Shown: piece by piece, positions 1-13,331 of the stretch | How the letters are laid out: each line of letters begins with the position of its first letter | Position numbering within the stretch: the first letter of the stretch is position 1 | Assembly: GCA_964247055.1 (NCBI GenBank) | Contig: OZ176058.1 | Span: 3,906,001 to 3,970,000 of the forward strand | Direction of reading: 5' to 3' | Source of the DNA: Paragordius varius | Lineage: Eukaryota > Nematomorpha | DNA length: 64,000 bases | The notes under the pieces: generated by a model | Told to the model about the DNA's origin: nothing | Databases searched by the model: none | Seen by the model: only the letters and a program-made list of their open reading frames with translations | Position numbers and translations under genes: made by a program

Positions 1-3000
1 CAATCAAATAATTTTTCCAACAATCAAAATATGTTGCCCAATAGCTTTTTAGTGTTTTCAACAATCAAACATATATTTTCAACAATCAAATAATTTTTCC
101 AACAATCAAATAATTTTTCCAACAATCAAAATATGTTGCCCAATAGCTTTTTAGTGTTTCCAACAATCAAACTTTCAACAATCAAATAATTTTTCCAACA
201 ATCAAAATATGTTGCCCAATATCATTTAGTATTTCCAACAATCAAACATATATTTTCAACAATCAAATAATTTTTCCAACAATCAAAATATGTTTTCTTT
301 TAACTTTTTAGTGTTTCCAACAATCAAACATATATTTTCAACAATCAAATAATTTTTCCAACAATCATAAAATGTTGCCTCATAGCTTTTTATTGTTTCC
401 AACAATCAAATTATATTATCTTTTAACTTTTTATTGTTTCCAACAATCAAACATATATCAACAATCAAAAAATTTTTCCACCAACCAAATTATGTTGTCT
501 TTTAACTTTTTAATGTTTCCAACAATCAAACTTATATTTTCAACAATAAAATATTTTTTTCAACAATCAAAATATGTTTTCTTTTAACTTTTTAGTGTTT
601 CCAACAATCAAACATATATTTTCAACAATCAAATAATTTTAACAATCAAAATATGTTCCCCAATAGCTTTATAGTGGTCCCAACAATCAAACATATATTT
701 TCAACAATCAAATAATTTTTCAAACAATCAAAATATGTTGCCCAATAGCTTTTTAGTGTTTCCAACAATCAAACATATATTTTCAACAATCAAATAATTT
801 TTCCAACAATCAAAATATGTTGCCCAATAGCATTTAGTATTTCCAACAATCAAACATATATTTTCAACAATCAAATAATTTTTCCAACAATCAAAATATG
901 TTTTCTTTTAACTTTTTAGTGTTTCCAACAATAAAACATATATTTTCAACAATCAAATAATTTTTCCAACAATCACAAAATGTTGCCCTATAGCTTTTTA
1001 GTGTTTCCAACAATCAAATAATTTTTTCAAAAAATCAAATAATTTTTCCAACATAAAATATGTTGCCCAATTTTTAGTGTTTCCAACAATCAAACATATA
1101 CTTTCAACAATCAAATAATTTTTCCAACAATTAAAAATATGTTGCGCAATAGCTTTTTAGTGTTTCCAACAATCAAACATATATTTTCAACAATCAAATA
1201 ATTTATTCAACAATCAAATTATGTTGTCTTTTAACTTTTTAGTGTTTCCAACAATCAAACATATATTTTCAACAATCGAATAATTTTTCCAACAATCAAA
1301 ATATGTTGCCCAATAGCTTCTTATTGTTTCCAACAATCAAACATATATTTGCACAATCAAACAATTTTTAAAACAATCAAAATATGTTTTCTTTTAACTT
1401 TTTAATGTTTCCAACAATCAAACATATATTTTCAACAATCAAATAATTTTTCAAACAATCAAAATATGTTGCCCAATAGCTTTTTATTGTTTCCAACAAT
1501 CAAACATATATTTTCAACAATCAAATAATTTTTCCAACAATCAAAATATGTTGCCCAATAGCTTTTTAGTGTTTCCAACAATCAAACATATATTTTCTAC
1601 AATCAAATAATTTTTCCAACAATCAAAATATGTTGCCTAATAGCTTTTTAGTATTTCCAACAATCAAACATATTTTAACATTCAAATAATTTTTCCAACA
1701 ATCAAATTATGTTGTCTTTTAACTTTTTAGTGTTTCCAACAATCAAACATATATTCAACAATCAAATAAATTCTCCAACAATCAAAATATGATGCCCAAT
1801 AGCTTTTTAGTGTTTCCAACAATCAAACATATATTTTCAACACTCAAATAATTTTTCCCACAATCAAAATATGTTGCCCAATAGCTTTTTAGTGTTTCCA
1901 ACAATCAAACATATATTTTCAACAATCAAATAATTTTTAACAATCAAAATATGTTGCCCAATAGCTTTTTAGTGTTTCCAACAATCAAACATATATTTTC
2001 AACAATCAAATTATTTTTTCAACAATCAAATTATGTTGTCATTTAATTTTTTAGTGTTTCCAACAATCAAACATATATTTTCAACAATCAAATAATTTTT
2101 CCAACAATCAAAATATGATGCCCAATAGCTTTTTAGTGTTTCCAACAATCAAACATATATTTGCACAATCAAATAATTTTTACAACAATCAAAATATGTT
2201 TTCTTTTAACTTTTTAGTGTTTCCAACAATCAAACATATATTTTCAACAATCAAATAATTTTTCCAACAATCAAAATATGTTGCCCAATAGCTTTTTATT
2301 GTTTCCAACAATCAAACATATATTTTCAACAATCAAATGATTTTTCAAACAATCAAAATATGTTGCCCAATAGCTTTTTAGTGTTTCCAACAATCAAACA
2401 TATATTTTCAACAATCAAATAATTTTTCCAACAATCAAAATATGTTGCCCAATAGCTTTTTAGTGTTTCCAACAATCAAACATATATTTTCAACAATCAA
2501 ATTATTTTTTCAACAATCAAATTATGTTGACATTTAAATTTTTAGTGTTTCCAACAATCAAACATATATTTTCAACAATCAAATAATTTTTCAAACAATC
2601 AAAATATGTTGCCCAATAGCTTTTTAGTATTTCCAACAATCAAACATATATTTTTAACAATCAAAAAATTTTTCCAACAATCAAATTATGTTGTCTTTTA
2701 ACTTTTTAGTGTTTCCAACAATCAAACATATATTTTCAACAATCAAATAATTTTTCCAACAATCAAAATATGTTGCCCAATAGCATTTAGTATTTCCAAC
2801 AATCAAACATATATTTTCAACAATCAAATAATTTTTCCAACAATCAAAATATGTTTTCTTTTAACTTTTTAGTGTTTCCAACAATAAAACATATATTTTC
2901 AACAATCAAATAATTTTTCCAACAATCACAAAATGTTGCCCTATAGCTTTTTAGTGTTTCCAACAATCAAATAATTTTTTCAAAAAATCAAATAATTTTT

Positions 3001-6000
3001 CCAACATAAAATATGTTGCCCAATTTTTAGTGTTTCCAACAATCAAACATATACTTTCAACAATCAAATAATTTTTCCAACAATTAAAAATATGTTGCGC
3101 AATAGCTTTTTAGTGTTTCCAACAATCAAACATATATTTTCAACAATCAAATAATTTATTCAACAATCAAATTATGTTGTCTTTTAACTTTTTAGTGTTT
3201 CCAACAATCAAACATATATTTTCAACAATCGAATAATTTTTCCAACAATCAAAATATGTTGCCCAATAGCTTCTTATTGTTTCCAACAATCAAACATATA
3301 TTTGCACAATCAAACAATTTTTAAAACAATCAAAATATGTTTTCTTTTAACTTTTTAATGTTTCCAACAATCAAACATATATTTTCAACAATCAAATAAT
3401 TTTTCAAACAATCAAAATATGTTGCCCAATAGCTTTTTATTGTTTCCAACAATCAAACATATATTTTCAACAATCAAATAATTTTTCCAACAATCAAAAT
3501 ATGTTGCCCAATAGCTTTTTAGTGTTTCCAACAATCAAACATATATTTTCTACAATCAAATAATTTTTCCAACAATCAAAATATGTTGCCTAATAGCTTT
3601 TTAGTATTTCCAACAATCAAACATATTTTAACATTCAAATAATTTTTCCAACAATCAAATTATGTTGTCTTTTAACTTTTTAGTGTTTCCAACAATCAAA
3701 CATATATTCAACAATCAAATAAATTCTCCAACAATCAAAATATGATGCCCAATAGCTTTTTAGTGTTTCCAACAATCAAACATATATTTTCAACACTCAA
3801 ATAATTTTTCCCACAATCAAAATATGTTGCCCAATAGCTTTTTAGTGTTTCCAACAATCAAACATATATTTTCAACAATCAAATAATTTTTAACAATCAA
3901 AATATGTTGCCCAATAGCTTTTTAGTGTTTCCAACAATCAAACATATATTTTCAACAATCAAATTATTTTTTCAACAATCAAATTATGTTGTCATTTAAT
4001 TTTTTAGTGTTTCCAACAATCAAACATATATTTTCAACAATCAAATAATTTTTCCAACAATCAAAATATGATGCCCAATAGCTTTTTAGTGTTTCCAACA
4101 ATCAAACATATATTTGCACAATCAAATAATTTTTACAACAATCAAAATATGTTTTCTTTTAACTTTTTAGTGTTTCCAACAATCAAACATATATTTTCAA
4201 CAATCAAATAATTTTTCCAACAATCAAAATATGTTGCCCAATAGCTTTTTATTGTTTCCAACAATCAAACATATATTTTCAACAATCAAATGATTTTTCA
4301 AACAATCAAAATATGTTGCCCAATAGCTTTTTAGTGTTTCCAACAATCAAACATATATTTTCAACAATCAAATAATTTTTCCAACAATCAAAATATGTTG
4401 CCCAATAGCTTTTTAGTGTTTCCAACAATCAAACATATATTTTCAACAATCAAATTATTTTTTCAACAATCAAATTATGTTGACATTTAAATTTTTAGTG
4501 TTTCCAACAATCAAACATATATTTTCAACAATCAAATAATTTTTCAAACAATCAAAATATGTTGCCCAATAGCTTTTTAGTATTTCCAACAATCAAACAT
4601 ATATTTTTAACAATCAAAAAATTTTTCCAACAATCAAATTATGTTGTCTTTTAACTTTTTAGTGTTTCCAACAATCAAACATATATTTTCAACAATCAAA
4701 TAATTTTACCAACAATCAAAATATGATGCCCAATAGCTTTTTTAGTGTTTCCAAATATCAAACATATATTTGCACAATCAAATAATTTTTACAAAATCAA
4801 AATATGTTTTCTTTTAACTTTTTAGTGTTTCCAACAATCAAACATATATTTTCAACAATCGAATATTTTTTCCAACAATCAAAATATGTTGCCCAATAGC
4901 TTTTTATTGTTTCCAACAATCAAACATATATTTTCAACAATCAAATAATTTTTCAAACAATCAAAATATGTTGCCCAATAGCTTTTTAGTGTTTCCAACA
5001 ATCAAACATATATTTTCAACAATCAAATAATTTTTCCAACAATCAAAATATGTTGCCCAATATCATTTAGTATTTCCAACAATCAAACATATATTTTCAA
5101 CAATCAATTAATTTTTCCAACAATCAAAATATGTTGCCCAATAGCATTTAGTATTTCCAACAATCAAACATAGATTTTCAACAATCAAATAATTTTTCCA
5201 ACAATCAAAATATGTTGTCTTTTAACTTTTTAGTGTTTCCAACAATCAAATTTATATTTTCAACAATAAAATATTTTTTTCAACAATCAAAATATGTTTT
5301 CTTTTAACTTTTTAGTGTTTCCAACAATCAAACATATATTTTCAACAATCAAATAATTTTAACAATCAAAATATGTTCCCCAATAGCTTTATAGTGGTCC
5401 CAACAATCAAACATATATTTTCAACAATCAAATAATTTTTCAAACAATCAAAATATGTTGCCCAATAGCTTTTTAGTGTTTCCAACAATCAAACATATAT
5501 TTTCAACAATCAAATAATTTTTCCAACAATCAAAATATGTTGCCCAATAGCATTTAGTATTTCCAACAATCAAACATATATTTTCAACAATCAAATAATT
5601 TTTCCAACAATCAAAATATGTTTTCTTTTAACTTTTTAGTGTTTCCAACAATCAAACATATATTTTCAACAATCAAATAATTTTTCCAACAATCACAAAA
5701 TGTTGCCCTATAGCTTTTTAGTGTTTCCAAAAATCAAATAATTTTTTCAAAAAATCAAATAATTTTTCCAACATAAAATATGTTGCCCAATTTTTAGTGT
5801 TTCCAACAATCAAACATATACTTTCAACAATCAAATAATTTTTCCAACAATTAAAAATATGTTGCCCAATAGCTTTTTAGTGTTTCCAACAATCAAACAT
5901 ATATCAACAATCAAAAAATTTTTCCACCAACCAAATTATGTTGTCTTTTAACTTTTTAGTGTTTCCAACAATCAAATTTATATTTTCAACAATAAAATAT

Positions 6001-6650
6001 TTTTTTCAACAATCAAAATATGTTTTCTTTTAACTTTTTAGTGTTTCCAACAATCAAACATATATTTTCAACAATCAAATAATTTTAACAATCAAAATAT
6101 GTTCCCCAATAGCTTTATAGTGGTCCCAACAATCAAACATATATTTTCAACAATCAAATAATTTTTCAAACAATCAAAATATGTTGCCCAATAGTTTAGT
6201 GTTTCCAACAATCAAACATATATTTTCAACAATCAAATAATTTTTCCAACAATCAAAATATGTTGCCCAATAGCATTTAGTATTTCCAACAATCAAACAT
6301 ATATTTTCAACAATCAAATAATTTTTCCAACAATCAAAATATGTTTTCTTTTAACTTTTTAGTGTTTCCAACAATCAAACATATATTTTCAACAATCAAA
6401 TAATTTTTCCAACAATCACAAAATGTTGCCCTATAGCTTTTTAGTGTTTCCAACAATCAAATAATTTTTTCAAAAAATTAAATAATTTTTCCAACATAAA
6501 ATATGTTGCCCAATTTTTAGTGTTTCCAACAATCAAACATATACTTTCAACAATCAAATAATTTTCCCAACAATTAAAAATATGTTGTCCAATAGCTTTT
6601 TAGTGTTTCCAACAATCAAACATATATTTTCAACAATCAAATAATTTATT
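1..6650. repeat. Large duplicated satellite segment, copy 1
   Basis: This stretch is repeated at 8880-13331. The offset is 8,879 from the window start to about 1,349. It then falls to 8,798 (one 81-bp monomer missing in the distal copy). It falls further after the extra 1,953-bp unit here and a two-monomer difference, to 6,680-6,681 from about 4,711 onward. Landmarks include GTGTTTTCAA at 52 and 8931, TAGTGGTCCC near 670 and 9550, and TTTATATTTT at 5251 and 11932. Homology ends near 6650, where the two copies continue with different variants. It may extend left of the window. Confidence 0.88.
749..4707. repeat. 1,953-bp tandem duplication of satellite block
   Basis: 749-2754 repeats as 2702-4707 with a constant offset of 1,953 bp. 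Every diagnostic private variant I checked keeps that offset: CATTTAGTAT (831/2784), ATAAAACATA (931/2884), ACATAAAATA (1051/3004), GTTGCGCAAT (1141/3094), CACTCAAATA (1841/3794) and ATTATGTTGA (2521/4474). The junctions are sharp: identity begins at 749 versus 2702 and breaks at 2755 versus 4708. The unit holds about 24 monomers. The related block near 9.6-11.4 kb contains it only once. Near-identity implies a very recent duplication or an assembly duplication. Confidence 0.93.
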
Positions 6651-8879
6651 CAACAATCAAATTATGTTGTCTTTTAACTTTTTAGTGTTTCCAACAATCA
6701 AACATATATTTTCAACAATCGAATGTTTTTTCCAACAATCAAAATATGTTGCCCAATAGCTTTTTATTGTTTCCAACAATCAAACATATATTTTCAACAA
6801 TCAAATAATTTTTCAAACAATCAAAATATGTTGCCCAATAGCTTTTTAGTGTTTCCAACAATCAAACATATATTTTCAACTATCAAATAATTTTTCCAAC
6901 AATCAAAATATGTTGCCCAATAGCATTTAGTATTTCCAACAATCAAACATATATTTTCAACAATCAAATAATTTTTCCAACAATCAAAATATGTTTTCTT
7001 TTAACTTTTTAGTGTTTCCAACAATCAAACATATATTTTCAACAATCAAATAATTTTTCCAACAATCACAAAATGTTGCCCTATAGATTGTTTCCAACAA
7101 TCAAATTATATTATCTTTTAACTTTTTATTGTTTCCAACAATCAAACATATATCAACAATCAAAAAAATTTTCCACCAACCAAATTATGTTGTCTTTTAA
7201 CTTTTTAGTGTTTCCAACAATCAAACTTATATTTTCAACAATAAAATATTTTTTTCAACAATCAAAATATGTTTTCTTTTAACTTTTTAATGTTTCCAAC
7301 AATCAAACATATATTTTCAACAATCAAATAATTTTTCCAACAATCAAAATATGTGCTTTTAACTTTTTATTGTTTCCAACAATCAAACATATATTTTAAA
7401 CAATCAAATAATTTTTCCAATTCTCATAATATGTTGCTCCATAGCTTTTTATTGTTTCCAACAATCAAATTATATTATCTTTTAACTTTTTATTGTTTCC
7501 AACAATAAAACATATATTTTCAACAATTAAATAATATTTCCAAAAATCAAAATATGTTGCCGAATAGCTTCTTATTCCCAACAATCAAACATATATTTTC
7601 AACAATCAAATAATTTTTCCAACAATCAAATTATGTTTTATTTTAACTTTTTAGTGTTTCCAACAATCAAACATATTTTTTCAACAATCAAATAATTTCA
7701 ACATTAATATGTTGCCCAATAGCTTTTTAGTGTTTCCAACAATCTAACATATATTTTCAACAATCAAATAATTTTTCCAAAAATAAAATTATGTTTCGTT
7801 TTTTTAGTGTTTCCAACAATCAAACATATATTTTCAACAATCAAATAATTTTCGCAACAATCAAAATATGTTTTCTTATAACTTTTTAGTGTTTCCAACA
7901 ATCAAACATATATTTTCAACAATCAAATAATTTTTCCAACAATCAAAATATGTTGCCCAATAGCATTTAGTATTTCCAACAATCAAATAATTTTTCCAAC
8001 AATCAAAATATGTTTTCTTTTAACTTTTTAGTGTTTCCAACAATCAAACATATATTTTCAACAATCAAATGATTTTTCAAACAATCAAAATATGTTGCCC
8101 AATAGCTTTTTAGTATTTCCAACAATCAAACATATATTTTTAACAATCAAAAAATTTTTCCAACAATCAAATTATGTTGTCTTTTAACTTTTTAGTGTTT
8201 CCAACAATAAAACATATATTTTCAACAATCAAATAATTTTACCAACAATCAAAATATGATGCCCAATAGCTTTTTAGTGTTTCCAACAATCAAACATATA
8301 TTTGCACAATCAAACAATTTTTAAAACAATCAAAATATGTTTTCTTTTAACTTTTTAATGTTTCCAACAATCAAACATATATTTTCAACAATCGAATATT
8401 TTTTCCAACAATCAAAATATGTTGCCCAATAGCTTTTTATTGTTTCCAACAATCAAACATATATTTTCAAAAATCAAATAATTTTTCAAACAATCAAAAT
8501 ATGTTGCCCAATAGCTTTTTAGTGTTTCCAACAATCAAACATATATTTTCAACAATCAAATAATTTTTCCAACAATCAAAATATGTTGCCCAATAGCATT
8601 TAGTATTTCCAACAATCAAACATATATTTTCAACAATCAAATAATTTTTCCAACAATCACAAAATGTTGCCCAATAGCTTTTTATTGTTTCCAACAATCA
8701 AACATATATTTTCAACAATCAAATGATTTTTCAAACAATCAAAATATGTTGCCCAATAGCTTTTTAGTATTTCCAACAATCAAACATATATTTTTAACAA
8801 TCAAATAATTTTTCCAACAATCAAATTATGTTGTCTTTTAACTTTTTAGTGTTTCCAACAATCAAACATATATTTTCAA
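6651..8879. repeat. Satellite spacer between the large duplicates
   Basis: Ordinary 82-bp satellite without a long exact partner in the first 16 kb. It contains one GCTTCTTATTCCC variant near 7567 and the CGTTTTTTTAG variant near 7797, both of which are otherwise typical of the array right of 16 kb. No gene is seen. Confidence 0.75.
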
Positions 8880-11800
8880 CAATCAAATAATTTTTCCAAC
8901 AATCAAAATATGTTGCCCAATAGCTTTTTAGTGTTTTCAACAATCAAACATATATTTTCAACAATCAAATAATTTTTCCAACAATCAAATAATTTTTCCA
9001 ACAATCAAAATATGTTGCCCAATAGCTTTTTAGTGTTTCCAACAATCAAACTTTCAACAATCAAATAATTTTTCCAACAATCAAAATATGTTGCCCAATA
9101 TCATTTAGTATTTCCAACAATCAAACATATATTTTCAACAATCAAATAATTTTTCCAACAATCAAAATATGTTTTCTTTTAACTTTTTAGTGTTTCCAAC
9201 AATCAAACATATATTTTCAACAATCAAATAATTTTTCCAACAATCATAAAATGTTGCCTCATAGCTTTTTATTGTTTCCAACAATCAAATTATATTATCT
9301 TTTAACTTTTTATTGTTTCCAACAATCAAACATATATCAACAATCAAAAAATTTTTCCACCAACCAAATTATGTTGTCTTTTAACTTTTTAATGTTTCCA
9401 ACAATCAAACTTATATTTTCAACAATAAAATATTTTTTTCAACAATCAAAATATGTTTTGTTTTAACCTTTTAGTGTTTCCAACAATCAAACATATATTT
9501 TCAACAATCAAATAATTTTAACAATCAAAATATGTTCCCCAATAGCTTTATAGTGGTCCCAACAATCAAACATATATTTTCAACAATCAAATAATTTTTC
9601 AAACAATCAAAATATGTTGCCCAATAGCTTTTTAGTGTTTCCAACAATCAAACATATATTTTCAACAATCAAATAATTTTTCCAACAATCAAAATATGTT
9701 GCCCAATAGCATTTAGTATTTCCAACAATCAAACATATATTTTCAACAATCAAATAATTTTTCCAACAATCAAAATATGTTTTCTTTTAACTTTTTAGTG
9801 TTTCCAACAATAAAACATATATTTTCAACAATCAAATAATTTTTCCAACAATCACAAAATGTTGCCCTAGAGCTTTTTAGTGTTTCCAACAATCAAATAA
9901 TTTTTTCAAAAAATCAAATAATTTTTCCAACATAAAATATGTTGCCCAATTTTTAGTGTTTCCAACAATCAAACATATACTTTCAACAATCAAATAATTT
10001 TTCCAACAATTAAAAATATGTTGCGCAATAGCTTTTTAGTGTTTCCAACAATCAAACATATATTTTCAACAATCAAATAATTTATTCAACAATCAAATTA
10101 TGTTGTCTTTTAACTTTTTAGTGTTTCCAACAATCAAACATATATTTTCAACAATCGAATATTTTTTCCAACAATCAAAATATGTTGCCCAATAGCTTCT
10201 TATTGTTTCCAACAATCAAACATATATTTTCAACAATCAAATAATTTTTCAAACAATCAAAATATGTTGCCCAATAGCTTTTTAGTGTTTCCAACAATCA
10301 AACATATATTTTCAACAATCAAATAATTTTTCCAACAATCAAAATATGTTGCCCAATAGCTTTTTAGTGTTTCCAACAATCAAACATATATTTTCTACAA
10401 TCAAATAATTTTTCCAACAATCAAAATATGTTGCCTAATAGCTTTTTAGTATTTCCAACAATCAAACATATTTTAACATTCAAATAATTTTTCCAACAAA
10501 ATTATGTTGTCTTTTAACTTTTTAGTGTTTCCAACAATCAAACATATATTTTCAACAATCAAATAAATTCTCCAACAATCAAAATATGATGCCCAATAGC
10601 TTTTTAGTGTTTCCAACAATCAAACATATATTTTCAACACTCAAATAATTTTTCCCACAATCAAAATATGTTGCCCAATAGCTTTTTAGTGTTTCCAACA
10701 ATCAAACATATATTTTCAACAATCAAATAATTTTTAACAATCAAAATATGTTGCCCAATAGCTTTTTAGTGTTTCCAACAATCAAACATATATTTGCACA
10801 ATCAAATAATTTTTACAACAATCAAAATATGTTTTCTTTTAACTTTTTAGTGTTTCCAACAATCAAACATATATTTTCAACAATCGAATATTTTTTCCAA
10901 CAATCAAAATATGTTGCCCAATAGCTTTTTATTGTTTCCAACAATCAAACATATATTTTCAACAATCAAATGATTTTTCAAACAATCAAAATATGTTGCC
11001 CAATAGCTTTTTAGTGTTTCCAACAATCAAACATATATTTTCAACAATCAAATAATTTTTCCAACAATCAAAATATGTTGCCCAATAGCTTTTTAGTGTT
11101 TCCAACAATCAAACATATATTTTCAACAATCAAATTATTTTTTCAACAATCAAATTATGTTGACATTTAAATTTTTAGTGTTTCCAACAATCAAACATAT
11201 ATTTTCAACAATCAAATAATTTTTCAAACAATCAAAATATGTTGCCCAATAGCTTTTTAGTATTTCCAACAATCAAACATATATTTTTAACAATCAAAAA
11301 ATTTTTCCAACAATCAAATTATGTTGTCTTTTAACTTTTTAGTGTTTCCAACAATCAAACATATATTTTCAACAATCAAATAATTTTACCAACAATCAAA
11401 ATATGATGCCCAATAGCTTTTTTAGTGTTTCCAAATATCAAACATATATTTGCACAATCAAATAATTTTTACAACAATCAAAATATGTTTTCTTTTAACT
11501 TTTTAGTGTTTCCAACAATCAAACATATATTTTCAACAATCGAATATTTTTTCCAACAATCAAAATATGTTGCCCAATAGCTTTTTATTGTTTCCAACAA
11601 TCAAACATATATTTTCAACAATCAAATAATTTTTCAAACAATCAAAATATGTTGCCCAATAGCTTTTTAGTGTTTCCAACAATCAAACATATATTTTCAA
11701 CAATCAAATAATTTTTCCAACAATCAAAATATGTTGCCCAATATCATTTAGTATTTCCAACAATCAAACATATATTTTCAACAATCAATTAATTTTTCCA

Positions 11801-13331
11801 ACAATCAAAATATGTTGCCCAATAGCATTTAGTATTTCCAACAATCAAACATAGATTTTCAACAATCAAATAATTTTTCCAACAATCAAAATATGTTGTC
11901 TTTTAACTTTTTAGTGTTTCCAACAATCAAATTTATATTTTCAACAATAAAATATTTTTTTCAACAATCAAAATATGTTTTCTTTTAACTTTTTAGTGTT
12001 TCCAACAATCAAACATATATTTTCAACAATCAAATAATTTTAACAGTCAAAATATGTTCCCCAATAGCTTTATAGTGGTCCCAACAATCAAACATATATT
12101 TTCAACAATCAAATAATTTTTCAAACAATCAAAATATGTTGCCAAATAGCTTTTTAGTGTTTCCAACAATCAAACATATATTTTCAACAATCAAATAATT
12201 TTTCCAACAATCAAAATATGTTGCCCAATAGCATTTAGTATTTCCAACAATCAAACATATATTTTCAACAATCAAATAATTTTTCCAACAATCAAAATAT
12301 GTTTTCTTTTAACTTTTTAGTGTTTCCAACAATCAAACATATATTTTCAACAATCAAATAATTTTTCCAACAATCACAAAATGTTGCCCTATAGCTTTTT
12401 AGTGTTTCCAACAATCAAATAATTTTTTCAAAAAATCAAATAATTTTTCCAACATAAAATATGTTGCCCAATTTTTAGTGTTTCCAACAATCAAACATAT
12501 ACTTTCAACAATCAAATAATTTTTCCAACAATTAAAAATAAGTTGCCCAATAGCTTTTTAGTGTTTCCAACAATCAAACATATATCAACAATCAAAAAAT
12601 TTTTCCACCAACCAAATTATGTTGTCTTTTAACTTTTTAGTGTTTCCAACAATCAAATTTATATTTTCAACAATAAAATATTTTTTTCAACAATCAAAAT
12701 ATGTTTTCTTTTAACTTTTTAGTGTTTCCAACAATCAAACATATATTTTCAACAATCAAATAATTTTAACAATCAAAATATGTTCCCCAATAGCTTTATA
12801 GTGGTCCCAACAATCAAACATATATTTTCAACAATCAAATAATTTTTCAAACAATCAAAATATGTTGCCCAATAGCTTTTTAGTGTTTCCAACAATCAAA
12901 CATATATTTTCAACAATCAAATAATTTTTCCAACAATCAAAATATGTTGCCCAATAGCATTTAGTATTTCCAACAATCAAACATATATTTTCAACAATCA
13001 AATAATTTTTCCAACAATCAAAATATGTTTTCTTTTAACTTTTTAGTGTTTCCAACAATCAAACATATATTTTCAACAATCAAATAATTTTTCCAACAAT
13101 CACAAAATGTTGCCCTATAGCTTTTTAGTGTTTCCAACAATCAAATAATTTTTTCAAAAAATTAAATAATTTTTCCAACATAAAATATGTTGCCCAATTT
13201 TTAGTGTTTCCAACAATCAAACATATACTTTCAACAATCATATAATTTTTCCAACAATTAAAAATATGTTGCCCAATAGCTTTTTAGTGTTTCCAACAAT
13301 CAAACATATATTTTCAACAATCAAATAATTT
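8880..13331. repeat. Large duplicated satellite segment, copy 2
   Basis: Paralogue of 1-6650, shorter because it has only one copy of the 1,953-bp unit and lacks a few monomers. Scattered single-base differences are visible, for example GCCCTAGAGC here against GCCCTATAGC in copy 1, so this pair is older than the tandem 1,953-bp duplication inside copy 1. Confidence 0.87.

Noticed and set aside
372-587. Recurring open frame of about 71 codons (also near 9251, 14954, 22239, 23245, 25736, 40946, 43928, 60626, 62259) as a small gene family
   Set aside because: The peptide is the satellite read through its three frames: FPTIK, FQQSN and NNQTY all come from the same CCAACAATCAAAC. The 82-bp monomer is 1 modulo 3, so frames rotate and stops soon follow. 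No coding signature is present.
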